A DNA stretch of 15,778 nt from a bacterium (lineage in GTDB: Bacteria; Spirochaetota; Spirochaetia; Treponematales; Rectinemataceae). Positions 1-6,956 of the stretch are shown piece after piece; positions within the stretch are counted from its first letter, which is position 1, and each line of letters begins with the position of its first letter. Under the pieces are notes generated by a model. That model saw nothing but the letters and a program-made list of their open reading frames with translations. It did not search any database and was not told the origin of the DNA. The stretch lies in assembly GCA_021813065.1 (NCBI GenBank), contig JAKALZ010000008.1:1-15778 (forward strand), in the 5' to 3' direction. The position numbers and the translations under genes are program-made.

Positions 1-300
1 CGGGATGTCGGCGACTTCGGCGCGGGCAAGCGCATCGGCGGCTCGCTCGACACGGGCGATGTGTCCTACATTGTACCGACCGGCCAATTGAATGCGGCGA
101 CCTGGCCGCTCGGCGTCGGCGCGCACACCTGGCAATCCTGCGCCGCTTCGGGAGGGACATGGGCAATGAAGGCCGCCCGCTACGCCGGGCAGAGCCTCGC
201 GCTCGCGGGCGCGCTCCTGGCGCAGGAGCCGGCGCGCCTCGCCGCGGCAGCTAAAGAGCACAAGAAGGTGCCACGCTACCGGTCGACGATGGATGTGTGA
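1..300 (+). CDS. M20-family amidohydrolase, AbgB-like, C-terminal fragment
   Basis: The frame is open from the first base and ends at TGA 298-300, so only the last 99 residues are present and the start lies upstream of the window. The fragment reads like the C-terminus of aminobenzoyl-glutamate utilisation protein B and related M20 hydrolases: a Ser-Leu-Asp-Thr-Gly-Asp-Val-Ser segment (residues 15-22), Val-Pro-Thr-Gly (25-28) and Gly-Ala-His-Thr-Trp-Gln (40-45). His42 of the fragment sits where the last metal ligand of the family occurs. Such enzymes cleave amide bonds of small N-acyl amino-acid-like substrates in the cytoplasm; the substrate cannot be told from this piece. The GTG at 61 is internal, not the start, because the homologous region begins before it. 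It is convergent with the deaminase gene, with a hairpin terminator 55 bases downstream. Family assignment is fairly sure, the specific function is not. Confidence 0.8.
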   Translation, partial: RDVGDFGAGKRIGGSLDTGDVSYIVPTGQLNAATWPLGVGAHTWQSCAASGGTWAMKAARYAGQSLALAGALLAQEPARLAAAAKEHKKVPRYRSTMDV

Positions 301-354
301 ACGGCGCGCGAAATGAGCTGCGGGCTATGCGAAACGAGCGGTAGGTTGTGATGC

Positions 355-390
355 AAAAAGAGGGGGGCGCCCTGGCGGGCGCCCCCTCTT
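355..390. terminator. Bidirectional intrinsic terminator between convergent genes
   Basis: A GC-rich hairpin has arms 358-372 and 377-390 with a 4-base loop (TGGC) and one bulged G in the left arm. Read on the minus strand, the stem is followed by five U residues (A-run 355-359). On the plus strand only UU follows the stem before C. It would therefore stop the minus-strand nucleoside operon best, and could also stop the plus-strand M20 gene. The rest of the 301-503 gap shows no gene; a 12-base perfect palindrome (CGGCGTACGCCG, 435-446) is the only other structure seen. Confidence 0.85.
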
Positions 391-503
391 CGTATATGCG
401 CGTAAATGGCGTGAGTGAGGCGTGCGCTGTCTTGCGGCGTACGCCGTCCTTCGCCGTGCGCTAACTTTCACTGTGCGCCGCCGATTCCCGCGCCCTGACT
501 TCC

Positions 504-1955
504 TCAGCGACCTTCCGCGAGCAGCGACTCGATCAGACCTGAGCTCTGATGGGCATGGAAGAGAAGCCGCTTCTTGAGCTCAGCCTCGTCCGCGAAGCGC
601 AATTTCCTGTTCCGCATCACGAAGGAGCCGGCCACCATGGTGTCGCGCACATTGTGCGCCTGGAGCGAGTAGACCGCGGCCGAGTACCAGTCGTGCGCCG
701 GCAGCGTGTTGAAGTCGTCAAGGTCGATAATTTGAAGGTCGGCAGCCTTGCCTGGCTCAATCGAACCGATTTGGCCGTCGAGGCCTAGCACGCGCGCGCC
801 GCCCTTGGTTGCCGCAATGAGCGCATCGCGCGCGGAGACGAGATCGCGGCGCCCTTCGCGCACTTTTTGCAGCTTGGGGTAGAGCGAAACGACGGTCTGC
901 ATGTCCATGGTGTTGCCGGAGAGCGGGCCGTCGGTGCCGAGTCCCACGGGGGCACCCGCTTCGCCGAGCCGCCACGCGGGGGAGATGGGGCGGCCCGATT
1001 TGGCATTGGAACCGGGGCAGTGGGCGATGGCGATGCCGCGCGTGGCGGCGAGCTCGATGTCCGCATCGTCGAGATAGAGCATGTGCGCCGCGATGAGGCG
1101 CGGCGACAGGATGCCCGTCGTGTCGAGGTAGCGGAGCACCGAACCGTGCTCAGCCGAGAAGCGGGCATGCTCGAAATCCATCTCGGCGATGTGCATCATC
1201 ACCGCCGCGTCGAGTTTTTCGGCGAGATCGGCGATGGCGCGCAGGTGCTCCGCATCGACTGTGTAGGGCGCGTGGGGCGCGATGATGCCGCGCACGAGGG
1301 GGTGGCCGCGCCATTCTTCCACGAGCCGCTCCGCCCGCGCGATACCCTCGTAGGGCGCCGTCGCGTCCGGCGCGGCGAAGTCGACGATCGTCTCTCCCAC
1401 CAGCGCCCTGACCCCCGCGCGCGCCGCCGCCCGCCCAACCTCTTCTTCAAAGTAGTACATGTCGGCAAAGCAGGTCGTTCCCGACCTCACCATCTCCGCG
1501 ATCGTGAAAAGCGCCCCGTCGTAGACGAGCTCGGGCCGTACCATCCGCTTTTCGAGGGGGAAAATGAAACGCGTCAGCCTATCCTTGGAATCTTCCTTCG
1601 CGCCCCGGAATGGGCTCATCGAAATATGCGTGTGTGTGTTGACGTAACCGGGCATCACGATGGTGCCGCGCGCGTCGACAGTCTCTCGGGCGCGCCAGCC
1701 GCCGCAATCGGGCGCGCTGCCAGAAGCGCTGCTAGATGCGTTACCGGGCGCGCCGCGAGCCGCGCCATGGGTTGCGTCAGCTCTCGAACGCGCAGGCGCG
1801 CCCAAACGCCCGTCCGCGCCCATGCCCGCGCCACCTATCGCTCCCACGCCCACTATCACTCCGTCGCGCACCGCGACATATCCCGGATCGTGGAGCGAAA
1901 ACTGGCCATCCATCGTGAGTACGGTGCCGCCCCACACGCACACGTCACACTCCAT
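504..1955 (-). CDS. Amidohydrolase-family deaminase (MtaD/SsnA-like), probable purine or nucleoside deaminase
   Basis: This 483-residue protein is a metal-dependent hydrolase of the amidohydrolase superfamily: an N-terminal beta-sandwich strand set (1-40), a TIM barrel, and a C-terminal return to the sandwich (392-450). The visible metal and catalytic residues are His108-Thr-His110, His228 (Pro-His-Ala-Pro-Tyr), His255 with Glu258 (His-Ile-Ala-Glu), His291, and Asp342 (Gly-Thr-Asp-Gly). This order matches 5-methylthioadenosine/S-adenosylhomocysteine deaminases and related guanine or adenosine deaminases. The start is ATG 1955, not an upstream in-frame codon, because AAGGAG lies 7 bases before it. 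It overlaps the upstream permease by 11 bases, so it is the last gene of the nucleoside-transport operon, which supports a purine-related substrate. Odd feature: residues about 41-88 are a Gly/Ala/Ser-rich insert where relatives have a short turn. Family is sure; exact substrate is inferred from context. Confidence 0.88.
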   Translation of the reverse strand: MECDVCVWGGTVLTMDGQFSLHDPGYVAVRDGVIVGVGAIGGAGMGADGRLGAPARSRADATHGAARGAPGNASSSASGSAPDCGGWRARETVDARGTIVMPGYVNTHTHISMSPFRGAKEDSKDRLTRFIFPLEKRMVRPELVYDGALFTIAEMVRSGTTCFADMYYFEEEVGRAAARAGVRALVGETIVDFAAPDATAPYEGIARAERLVEEWRGHPLVRGIIAPHAPYTVDAEHLRAIADLAEKLDAAVMMHIAEMDFEHARFSAEHGSVLRYLDTTGILSPRLIAAHMLYLDDADIELAATRGIAIAHCPGSNAKSGRPISPAWRLGEAGAPVGLGTDGPLSGNTMDMQTVVSLYPKLQKVREGRRDLVSARDALIAATKGGARVLGLDGQIGSIEPGKAADLQIIDLDDFNTLPAHDWYSAAVYSLQAHNVRDTMVAGSFVMRNRKLRFADEAELKKRLLFHAHQSSGLIESLLAEGR

Positions 1956-2931
1956 GGAGCTTCTCCTTCTTTGTGGCGCTCTTTGTCGCGGCGCTCGCGA
2001 AGAGCTTTCGCTTGCGCTCGTTCTCGCGCCTGTCGCGTACCCAGGTGACGACCACGAATCCAAGGATCGTCACGGCGTAGGGCAGCGCCTGGATGAGCTC
2101 CGGCATCATGCCGATGTTCTGGAGGTAGGTCGCCATCGCGTCGGTGAGACCGAAGAGCAGCGCCGCGAAGATCGAACCTACCGCCGTGCCCCCCGCCACC
2201 ACCTGCGCCGCGTTCGCCACATACCCTCGGCCCGCCGCGATGCCGGAGGTGAAGTTCGAGGTGTAGCCCATCGAGAGGAAGCAACCGGCAAACCCCGCGA
2301 GAATTCCCGAAATGACCAGGGTGAAGAACTTGATCTTGATGGGATCGATGCCCGCCGCCTTCGCGGCATCGAGGTTCTCGCCCGTTGCCTTGATCCTTCG
2401 GCCCACCGTAAAACGCCTCAGAATGAAATCGATCGCCACGACTGAGATTGCCGCGATATAGACGATAATGTTCTGTCCTGACACTACCTTCCCGATCCAG
2501 GGAATGTCCTTGATGAGGGGGATCGTGAGCGTCGGCAGCACCTTGCTGGGCAAAGATGAGGAAATGCCCTTGTCGCCTGTGAGGGCGAAGAGCACGAAGA
2601 CCGTGCCTCCCGTCGCGACCAGGTTCAGCGCCACGCCCGACAGCACCGCGTTCGCGTCGAGCTTGAGCGCGAAAAACCCGAGCACGAGGGCGACCATCAC
2701 CGACGCCGCGATGCCCGCCAGGAGGCCGAGCCACACGCTCCCTGTCGCGGCGCTCACAATGACGCCTACGAGGGCGGCCCAGAGCATCGAGCCCTCGAGC
2801 GCCATGTTCATGATGCCCGCCTGCGCCGTGATCACCGCGCCGAGCGTGACGAGGAGAATCGGCGCGGTCGAGCGGAGCACGATGAACCAGTAGTTCGAGG
2901 AAGAGACAACGCCCGCAATGAAGTGGATCAT
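1945..2931 (-). CDS. ABC transporter permease, BPD_transp_2 family (NupQ-like)
   Basis: This 328-residue integral membrane protein is the second permease of the nucleoside importer. It consists almost wholly of hydrophobic segments from residue 15 to about 300, and its Ala-Gly-Ile-Met-Asn-Met-Ala-Leu-Glu-Gly motif (residues 38-47) is typical of the YufQ/NupQ half of this permease pair. The C-terminus is Lys/Arg/Glu-rich and cytoplasmic. The ATG at 2931 overlaps the stop codon of the preceding permease (ATGA, 2928-2931) and is preceded by GGGAGGAG at 4-base spacing, so translation is probably coupled. Its own 3' end overlaps the deaminase start. With the partner permease it should form the inner-membrane channel served by the ATPase and BmpA-type receptor. 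Simple-sugar importers share the family, but receptor and deaminase point to nucleosides. Confidence 0.9.
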   Translation of the reverse strand: MIHFIAGVVSSSNYWFIVLRSTAPILLVTLGAVITAQAGIMNMALEGSMLWAALVGVIVSAATGSVWLGLLAGIAASVMVALVLGFFALKLDANAVLSGVALNLVATGGTVFVLFALTGDKGISSSLPSKVLPTLTIPLIKDIPWIGKVVSGQNIIVYIAAISVVAIDFILRRFTVGRRIKATGENLDAAKAAGIDPIKIKFFTLVISGILAGFAGCFLSMGYTSNFTSGIAAGRGYVANAAQVVAGGTAVGSIFAALLFGLTDAMATYLQNIGMMPELIQALPYAVTILGFVVVTWVRDRRENERKRKLFASAATKSATKKEKLHGV

Positions 2932-4013
2932 CGCACTCCTCCCTGATTCTTGAGAATCTGTTTGCGCAACTGGCGCTCCTTGAAGTAATTGACGATCTTG
3001 TCCGAAGCGAGGATGAGGATGATCATTCCCTGCAGCAGCGTGATGAACTCAAACGCGACATCGCCGCGCCGCGACATGAAGTCGGCACCTACGCGCAGGT
3101 AGGCGAAGAACGCGGCCGAGAGCGGCACGAACTTCGGATTGCGGCGCGCGAGCATCGCGACGATCACGCCGTCCCAGGCGTAGGAGGGGTCCATCTGCCA
3201 GATGAAGGAGCGGTAGAGGCCCGACATCTCGACCGCGCCGCCGACGCCGCCCAGAAATCCCGAAATGAAGTGCGCGTACAGGATGACACTCGTGACGGGA
3301 ATGCCCGCGTACATCGCGAAGCGCGGATTCGCGCCCGTGATCCGTATCTCGTAGCCCCAGCGCGTCCGGTAGAGGAAAATCGAGACGAGCACCACAAAGC
3401 CCGCGGCGATGAGAAAGCCCGCGTGCAGCTGCGTGTTCGGTATGAGCCTCGGCAAGAGGAAGGTCTGCTTGAAGGGCATCGACGAGAGGATCGTCTGGCT
3501 CCTGTCACGCAGATAATAGAGAATCACGAAACTGCCGAGGAAGTAGAACACGTAGTTCAGCATGAGCGACGACACGAGCTCGTTCGCGCGCCAGCGGATC
3601 TTGAGGATCGCGGGCAAGAGGCCGATGAGCCCGCCCACGATGCCCGACGCGATCATCGCCACCGCAGGGTGGATGCCCGCCGGCAGCGAGACGAGGGTGC
3701 CGATGGCCGTCGCGACCACCGCGCCCGTGTAGAGGCTCGCGTCGACGATGAGGCTCATGTAGCGCAGCTGGTACACGACGCAGAGCGCCAGCCCCGTAAA
3801 GGTAATCGGCACCATGACGATCAGGAGATAATACAGGTTGTACGAGCGCAGGAAGGGCGCGAGGAGGAAGTTTTTCGTCGACTGCACCGGATCCTTGCTC
3901 ACGATGAAAATGAGGACAACTCCCGCCAGCAGCGAGAAAATCGCGGCGAACAGCGTCACGAGGGCCGGCGCGAGCGATTCGCGGTCGACAAAGAATTTCT
4001 TTATGTTACTCAT
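2928..4013 (-). CDS. ABC transporter permease, BPD_transp_2 family (NupP-like)
   Basis: This 361-residue membrane protein is the first permease of the nucleoside importer. It has a short cytoplasmic N-terminus, a long hydrophobic segment at about residues 12-38 (from the chosen start), and further membrane spans to about residue 335, followed by a basic tail. A Leu-Arg-Tyr-Met-Ser-Leu-Ile-Val-Asp-Ala-Ser-Leu segment and an Arg-Ala-Asn-Glu-Leu-Val-Ser-Ser-Leu-Met-Leu-Asn stretch are typical of the YufP/NupP half of the pair. I chose ATG 4013 because AGGAAGG stands 6 bases upstream; a start at 4037 would add eight residues and lacks such a site. The gene overlaps the ATPase stop by 8 bases and the next permease by 4, so it is translationally coupled on both sides. 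Substrate is inferred from the binding protein and deaminase in the same operon. Confidence 0.9.
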   Translation of the reverse strand: MSNIKKFFVDRESLAPALVTLFAAIFSLLAGVVLIFIVSKDPVQSTKNFLLAPFLRSYNLYYLLIVMVPITFTGLALCVVYQLRYMSLIVDASLYTGAVVATAIGTLVSLPAGIHPAVAMIASGIVGGLIGLLPAILKIRWRANELVSSLMLNYVFYFLGSFVILYYLRDRSQTILSSMPFKQTFLLPRLIPNTQLHAGFLIAAGFVVLVSIFLYRTRWGYEIRITGANPRFAMYAGIPVTSVILYAHFISGFLGGVGGAVEMSGLYRSFIWQMDPSYAWDGVIVAMLARRNPKFVPLSAAFFAYLRVGADFMSRRGDVAFEFITLLQGMIILILASDKIVNYFKERQLRKQILKNQGGVR

Positions 4014-5565
4014 GGAGTACCTTCCTGATTTCGTCATCGCTCTGGCGCTTGATGCCGAGCATGTAGAGACCGAGCTCCTTGTCGGTCACCGACGCCGCGC
4101 TCGGGAAATATGCCACGATCTCGCCCTCGTGCATCACGATGAGCGAGTCCGAGAGAGCCATGACTTCCTGCAGGTCCGAGGAAACAAGAAGAATAGCCTT
4201 GGCCGCGCCGCGCATCTCCATGATCTTCGAGTGAATGTACTCGATGGCGCCGATGTCGACGCCGCGAGTAGGCTGGGAGATGATCAGGATCGACGCGCTG
4301 GCGGTGAACTCGCGCGCGACGACGACCTTCTGCATGTTGCCGCCCGAAAGACTCGCCACAGGTTGCTTTGCCGACTTGCAGCGGATGTCGAATTCTTTTA
4401 CGAGGGTATCGGCGTATGCGCTCATCTCGCGGCTCTTCAGAAAGCCCGTGGCGGAAGAGAATTTGCGGTCCCAATAGCGGTCGGCGAGGATGTTCTGCTC
4501 GATCGAAGCGGGGAGGGCGGTTCCGACCGTCATGCGGTCCTCCGCGATGTGCGCGATGCCGTGGTGGCGGATGTAGCCTGGCGAGCGGTTGGTGATCTCC
4601 GCGCCATTCGCGCGCACCGTGCCGGCCAGGGCGCGCTGCGCCCCGGTGATGATCTCGACGAGCTCGGTCTGGCCGTTGCCGTCGACGCCGACGACGCCGA
4701 GGATCTCGTTCTGGCGCAGGGCGAAGGATACCTTTTTCAGCTTTGCGATCCCGAAATCGTCGACAAAGGCGAGATCGCGCACTTCGAGCGCCTTCGCCCC
4801 CGGCGCGAACGGCGGATGGGCGACCTCGAAGCGGACTTCGCGCCCCACCATCTCGTTCGATATCTGGTGGATGTCGATCTCGGCAACCTTGTGCGTGGCG
4901 ATCATTCTGCCGTCGCGCATCACCGTCACCCGGTCGCAGAGCTGGAAAATCTCCTTCAGTTTATGGCTGATGAAGATGATCGTTTTGCCATGATTCCTCA
5001 GGGCCTTGAGCTCGACGAAGAGCTCTTCGGTCTCCTGCGGGGTGAGCACCGCGGTGGGCTCGTCGAGAATGAGGATGCGCGCGCCTCGGTACAGGGCTTT
5101 CAGAATCTCGAGCTTCTGGCGCATCGAAACCGAGAGGTCGGCGACGCGGGCCTTCGCGATGACCGGCAGATTGTACTGCTTCGAGAGCTCTTCAGTGACG
5201 CGGGCAGCAGTTTCAAAGTCGAAGGTGCGCGACTTGGGGTGCTTCGGCTCCTTGCCGAGGACGAGATTCTCGGCAGCGGTGAGCGAGGGCACGAGCATGA
5301 AGTGCTGGTGCACCATCCCGATGCCCGCCTTGATCGCGTCGAACTCCGACGCGAGCGAAACAGGCTTCTCGTCGATCAGAATCTGCCCCGCCGAAGGCTG
5401 CTCCTCGCCGTAGAGCATCTTCATGAGCGTGCTCTTTCCGGCGCCGTTTTCGCCCACCAGTCCGTGGATCTCGCCCTCGAGGACCGTGAATTCTATGGAT
5501 TTATTGGCGAAGGTGCCGTTCGGGTATATTTTCGAAAGCTTTTCAGTTCGAATGAGCGTGTGCAA
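4006..5565 (-). CDS. ABC transporter ATP-binding protein with two ATPase domains (nucleoside/sugar type)
   Basis: This 519-residue protein carries two fused nucleotide-binding domains and energises the importer from the cytoplasmic face. Domain 1 has Walker A Gly-Glu-Asn-Gly-Ala-Gly-Lys-Ser-Thr (38-46), Q-loop Gln87 in Val-His-Gln-His-Phe-Met, a variant signature Leu-Ser-Val-Ser-Met (144-148), Walker B with Glu169, and switch His201. Domain 2 has a degenerate P-loop without lysine (Gly-Val-Asp-Gly-Asn-Gly-Gln-Thr, 293-300), a good signature Leu-Ser-Gly-Gly-Asn (406-410), and Gln431 where the catalytic Glu would be. This asymmetry is normal for the RbsA/MglA/NupO family, leaving one hydrolytic site. 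The start is TTG at 5565 with GGAGA 5 bases upstream; no ATG fits and the next Met lies inside the domain. It follows the BmpA gene after 128 bases and overlaps the next permease by 8. Confidence 0.93.
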   Translation of the reverse strand: MHTLIRTEKLSKIYPNGTFANKSIEFTVLEGEIHGLVGENGAGKSTLMKMLYGEEQPSAGQILIDEKPVSLASEFDAIKAGIGMVHQHFMLVPSLTAAENLVLGKEPKHPKSRTFDFETAARVTEELSKQYNLPVIAKARVADLSVSMRQKLEILKALYRGARILILDEPTAVLTPQETEELFVELKALRNHGKTIIFISHKLKEIFQLCDRVTVMRDGRMIATHKVAEIDIHQISNEMVGREVRFEVAHPPFAPGAKALEVRDLAFVDDFGIAKLKKVSFALRQNEILGVVGVDGNGQTELVEIITGAQRALAGTVRANGAEITNRSPGYIRHHGIAHIAEDRMTVGTALPASIEQNILADRYWDRKFSSATGFLKSREMSAYADTLVKEFDIRCKSAKQPVASLSGGNMQKVVVAREFTASASILIISQPTRGVDIGAIEYIHSKIMEMRGAAKAILLVSSDLQEVMALSDSLIVMHEGEIVAYFPSAASVTDKELGLYMLGIKRQSDDEIRKVLHE

Positions 5566-5582
5566 GATAGTCTCCGATGGAA

Positions 5583-5611
5583 GAGAGGCTGCCCGGATCG
5601 GACAGCCTCTT
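5583..5611 (-). other. Intercistronic hairpin 1 between binding-protein and ATPase genes
   Basis: Arms AGAGGCTG (5584-5591) and CAGCCTCT (5603-5610) form a perfect 8-base-pair stem with an 11-base loop, extendable by a G-U pair. It lies just before the Shine-Dalgarno of the TTG-started ATPase. No U-run follows on the minus strand, so it is not a standard terminator. A role in mRNA stability or partial attenuation is inferred. Confidence 0.6.
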
Positions 5612-5632
5612 CGCGTTATACATGCGTGTGTG

Positions 5633-5668
5633 GCGCGGGTGCCGGCAGACAGGTGCCGTCGCCCGCGC
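5633..5668 (-). other. Intercistronic hairpin 2 downstream of the binding-protein gene
   Basis: Outer arms GCGCGGG (5633-5639) and CCCGCGC (5662-5668) enclose a 3x3 internal loop and inner arms CGGCA (5643-5647) and TGCCG (5654-5658) with a 6-base loop. The stem begins 25 bases after the BmpA-family stop codon. Lacking a U-run, it may protect the binding-protein message from 3' decay or reduce read-through, as is common downstream of receptor genes in ABC operons. The function is inferred. Confidence 0.55.
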
Positions 5669-5693
5669 GCCGATGCCGGACCGGGCGCCGCGT

Positions 5694-6773
5694 TTATTTT
5701 GCGGCGTTGACCGAATCTCTCAGCTTGTTGATCTCGTCAGCGGTCATGGTGAAAGCCGAGGGGATGGTTACCTTCCCGGCCTTGATGTCGCCCTGGAGTT
5801 TCTCGAGCTCGGTCTTGATCGAAGCGGGAACCGCCTTATTGAAGGGCGCGTACGCGATGACGCCTTCCGCCGCTCCCACATAGACTTTCTGTCCGCCCAG
5901 CTTCTGGCCGCTCATATATTTCTCGAAAGCCTGGAAGAGGGTGAGGTCGACGCGCTTCATCGTGGAGGTGAGGATAAGATCGGCCTTCTTGGGCTCATTG
6001 CCGAAAAGGCTCGCCTGGTCGGTGTCGACGCCGATGGCGTACTTGCCGGTCTCGACCGCCGCGTCGAACACACCGAGGCCCGCGCGTCCGGCGGCGTGGT
6101 AGACAATGTCGGCGTTGTAAGACTTGTACTGCACGAGGGCCTGGTCCTTCGCCTTCGCGGTGTCCGTAAAGGAGTTGACGTAGTTGTAGATAATCTTAAT
6201 GGAAGAATTCATCTTCTGGGCACCCGCGATGTAGCCCACGAAGAAGTCGTTGATGCCGGTGATGTCGCGTCCGCCGACAAACCCGATGACATTGCTGGGG
6301 TTGATTCTCGGGTCGGTGGTGTATTTGGTCATGAGTCCCGCGAGGGCGCCCGCCAGGTAACCGGCCTCAGAGTTCTTGTACTGAATCGAGTAGACGTTGC
6401 CGATGTCGCCGTTGATCCATCCGTCGTACATGACATAGAGGGTCTTCGGATAGCGCGGGGCGACTTCCTGAACCGCGGAGTTGAAGTTGTTCGAGCAGAA
6501 TACGACATCGTAGCCCTCGGCGCCCGCGTCCTCGAGCGAGGGGGCGAATTTTGCGACATCCGTGCCGAGTTCAGTGTACTTCACCGTGACGTTCGCGCCG
6601 TATTTCTGCTTGATCAGCTCCAGCGACGCGCGCGCCGAATCGTTGAACCCCTTATCTCCGAGCGAGCCGGAGATGAGAAGAAATACGTTTGCCTTCTGCG
6701 GAGTTTGCGCCACGGCGGGGAACAAAAGCACCGCGCTGAGAAGGAGAAGTCCCATGACCTTGAGAATTTTCAT
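5694..6773 (-). CDS. BmpA/PnrA-family periplasmic (purine) nucleoside-binding protein
   Basis: This 359-residue protein is the receptor of the nucleoside ABC importer and first gene of its operon. Residues 1-22 form a signal peptide ending Pro-Ala-Val-Ala; there is no lipobox cysteine, so it should be a soluble periplasmic protein, unlike the lipoprotein form usual for treponemal PnrA/TmpC and Borrelia BmpA. Family hallmarks are Ser-Gly-Ser-Leu-Gly-Asp-Lys-Gly-Phe-Asn-Asp (35-45), Cys-Ser-Asn-Asn-Phe (93-97), Tyr-Leu-Ala-Gly-Ala-Leu-Ala-Gly (139-146), Val-Ile-Gly-Phe-Val-Gly-Gly (162-168) and Ile-Gly-Val-Asp-Thr-Asp-Gln (247-253). PnrA of Treponema pallidum binds purine nucleosides. The ATG at 6773 has AGGAG 5 bases upstream. 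A hairpin in the leader and inverted repeats over the promoter suggest regulation. Family is sure; purine specificity is inferred from relatives and the neighbouring deaminase. Confidence 0.92.
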   Translation of the reverse strand: MKILKVMGLLLLSAVLLFPAVAQTPQKANVFLLISGSLGDKGFNDSARASLELIKQKYGANVTVKYTELGTDVAKFAPSLEDAGAEGYDVVFCSNNFNSAVQEVAPRYPKTLYVMYDGWINGDIGNVYSIQYKNSEAGYLAGALAGLMTKYTTDPRINPSNVIGFVGGRDITGINDFFVGYIAGAQKMNSSIKIIYNYVNSFTDTAKAKDQALVQYKSYNADIVYHAAGRAGLGVFDAAVETGKYAIGVDTDQASLFGNEPKKADLILTSTMKRVDLTLFQAFEKYMSGQKLGGQKVYVGAAEGVIAYAPFNKAVPASIKTELEKLQGDIKAGKVTIPSAFTMTADEINKLRDSVNAAK

Positions 6774-6790
6774 ATACGCTCCTTTGTGAC

Positions 6791-6810
6791 CTGCGCCATT
6801 TTGGGCGCAG
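6791..6810 (-). other. Stem-loop in the 5' leader of the BmpA-family gene
   Basis: Arms CTGCGCC (6791-6797) and GGCGCAG (6804-6810) form a 7-base-pair stem with a 6-base loop, placed between the predicted promoter and the ribosome binding site, 18 bases from the start codon. No purine-riboswitch core was recognised around it. It could stabilise the message or be a protein or ribosome-standby site. Confidence 0.5.
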
Positions 6811-6831
6811 CGACGAAAAATGCAGCAAAAC

Positions 6832-6861
6832 AGTAAAGAAATGCTGCCGCTTTGCTGTTAA
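6832..6861 (-). promoter_or_regulatory. Probable promoter of the nucleoside-transport operon, with overlapping inverted repeats
   Basis: On the minus strand TTAACA (6856-6861) is followed after 18 bases by TTTACT (6832-6837), a sigma-70-like pair with a 4-of-6 match at the -10. Inverted arms overlie it: GCAGCA (6822-6827) with TGCTGC (6842-6847), and CAGCAAA (6823-6829) with TTTGCTG (6851-6857). These could be an operator for a purine-responsive or LacI-type repressor. The 6774-6956 divergent interval holds no gene; I see no clear plus-strand promoter in it. Confidence 0.45.
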
Positions 6862-6956
6862 GGGAAACCACTAAATCGATTCGCGGTCAAGTAGGTCCTC
6901 TTGGCTCGGGCTGCGCCGCCTTGCGCCGTCTGAGCGCGCGCGCTACTGTGAGTGCC

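Noticed and set aside
867..2048. Plus-strand open frame of 393 codons opposite the deaminase
   Set aside because: Its product is Arg/Ala/His-rich with no motif, and the minus strand carries all metal-binding motifs of an amidohydrolase.
1956..2063. N-terminal extension of the deaminase by 36 residues
   Set aside because: The extension is Arg/Ser-rich, overlaps the permease coding region deeply, and ATG 1955 has an AAGGAG site at the right spacing.
3838..5883. Very long plus-strand open frame (681 codons) antisense to the ATPase and permease genes
   Set aside because: It lies opposite well-supported ABC genes, has Arg/Asp/Glu-rich composition without domains, and arises from GC-rich codon use on the real strand.
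5577..6836. Plus-strand open frame of 419 codons opposite the BmpA-family gene
   Set aside because: Shadow frame with Val/Glu/Arg-rich repeats of no family; the minus-strand protein has a signal peptide and family hallmarks.
6774..6850. Purine riboswitch in the leader of the nucleoside operon
   Set aside because: A stem-loop is present, but the conserved three-way-junction core and loop sequences of the purine aptamer were not recognised.
6852..6947. N-terminal extension of the M20D gene
   Set aside because: The added residues are basic and low-complexity, overlap the predicted divergent promoter, and do not fit the family N-terminus.
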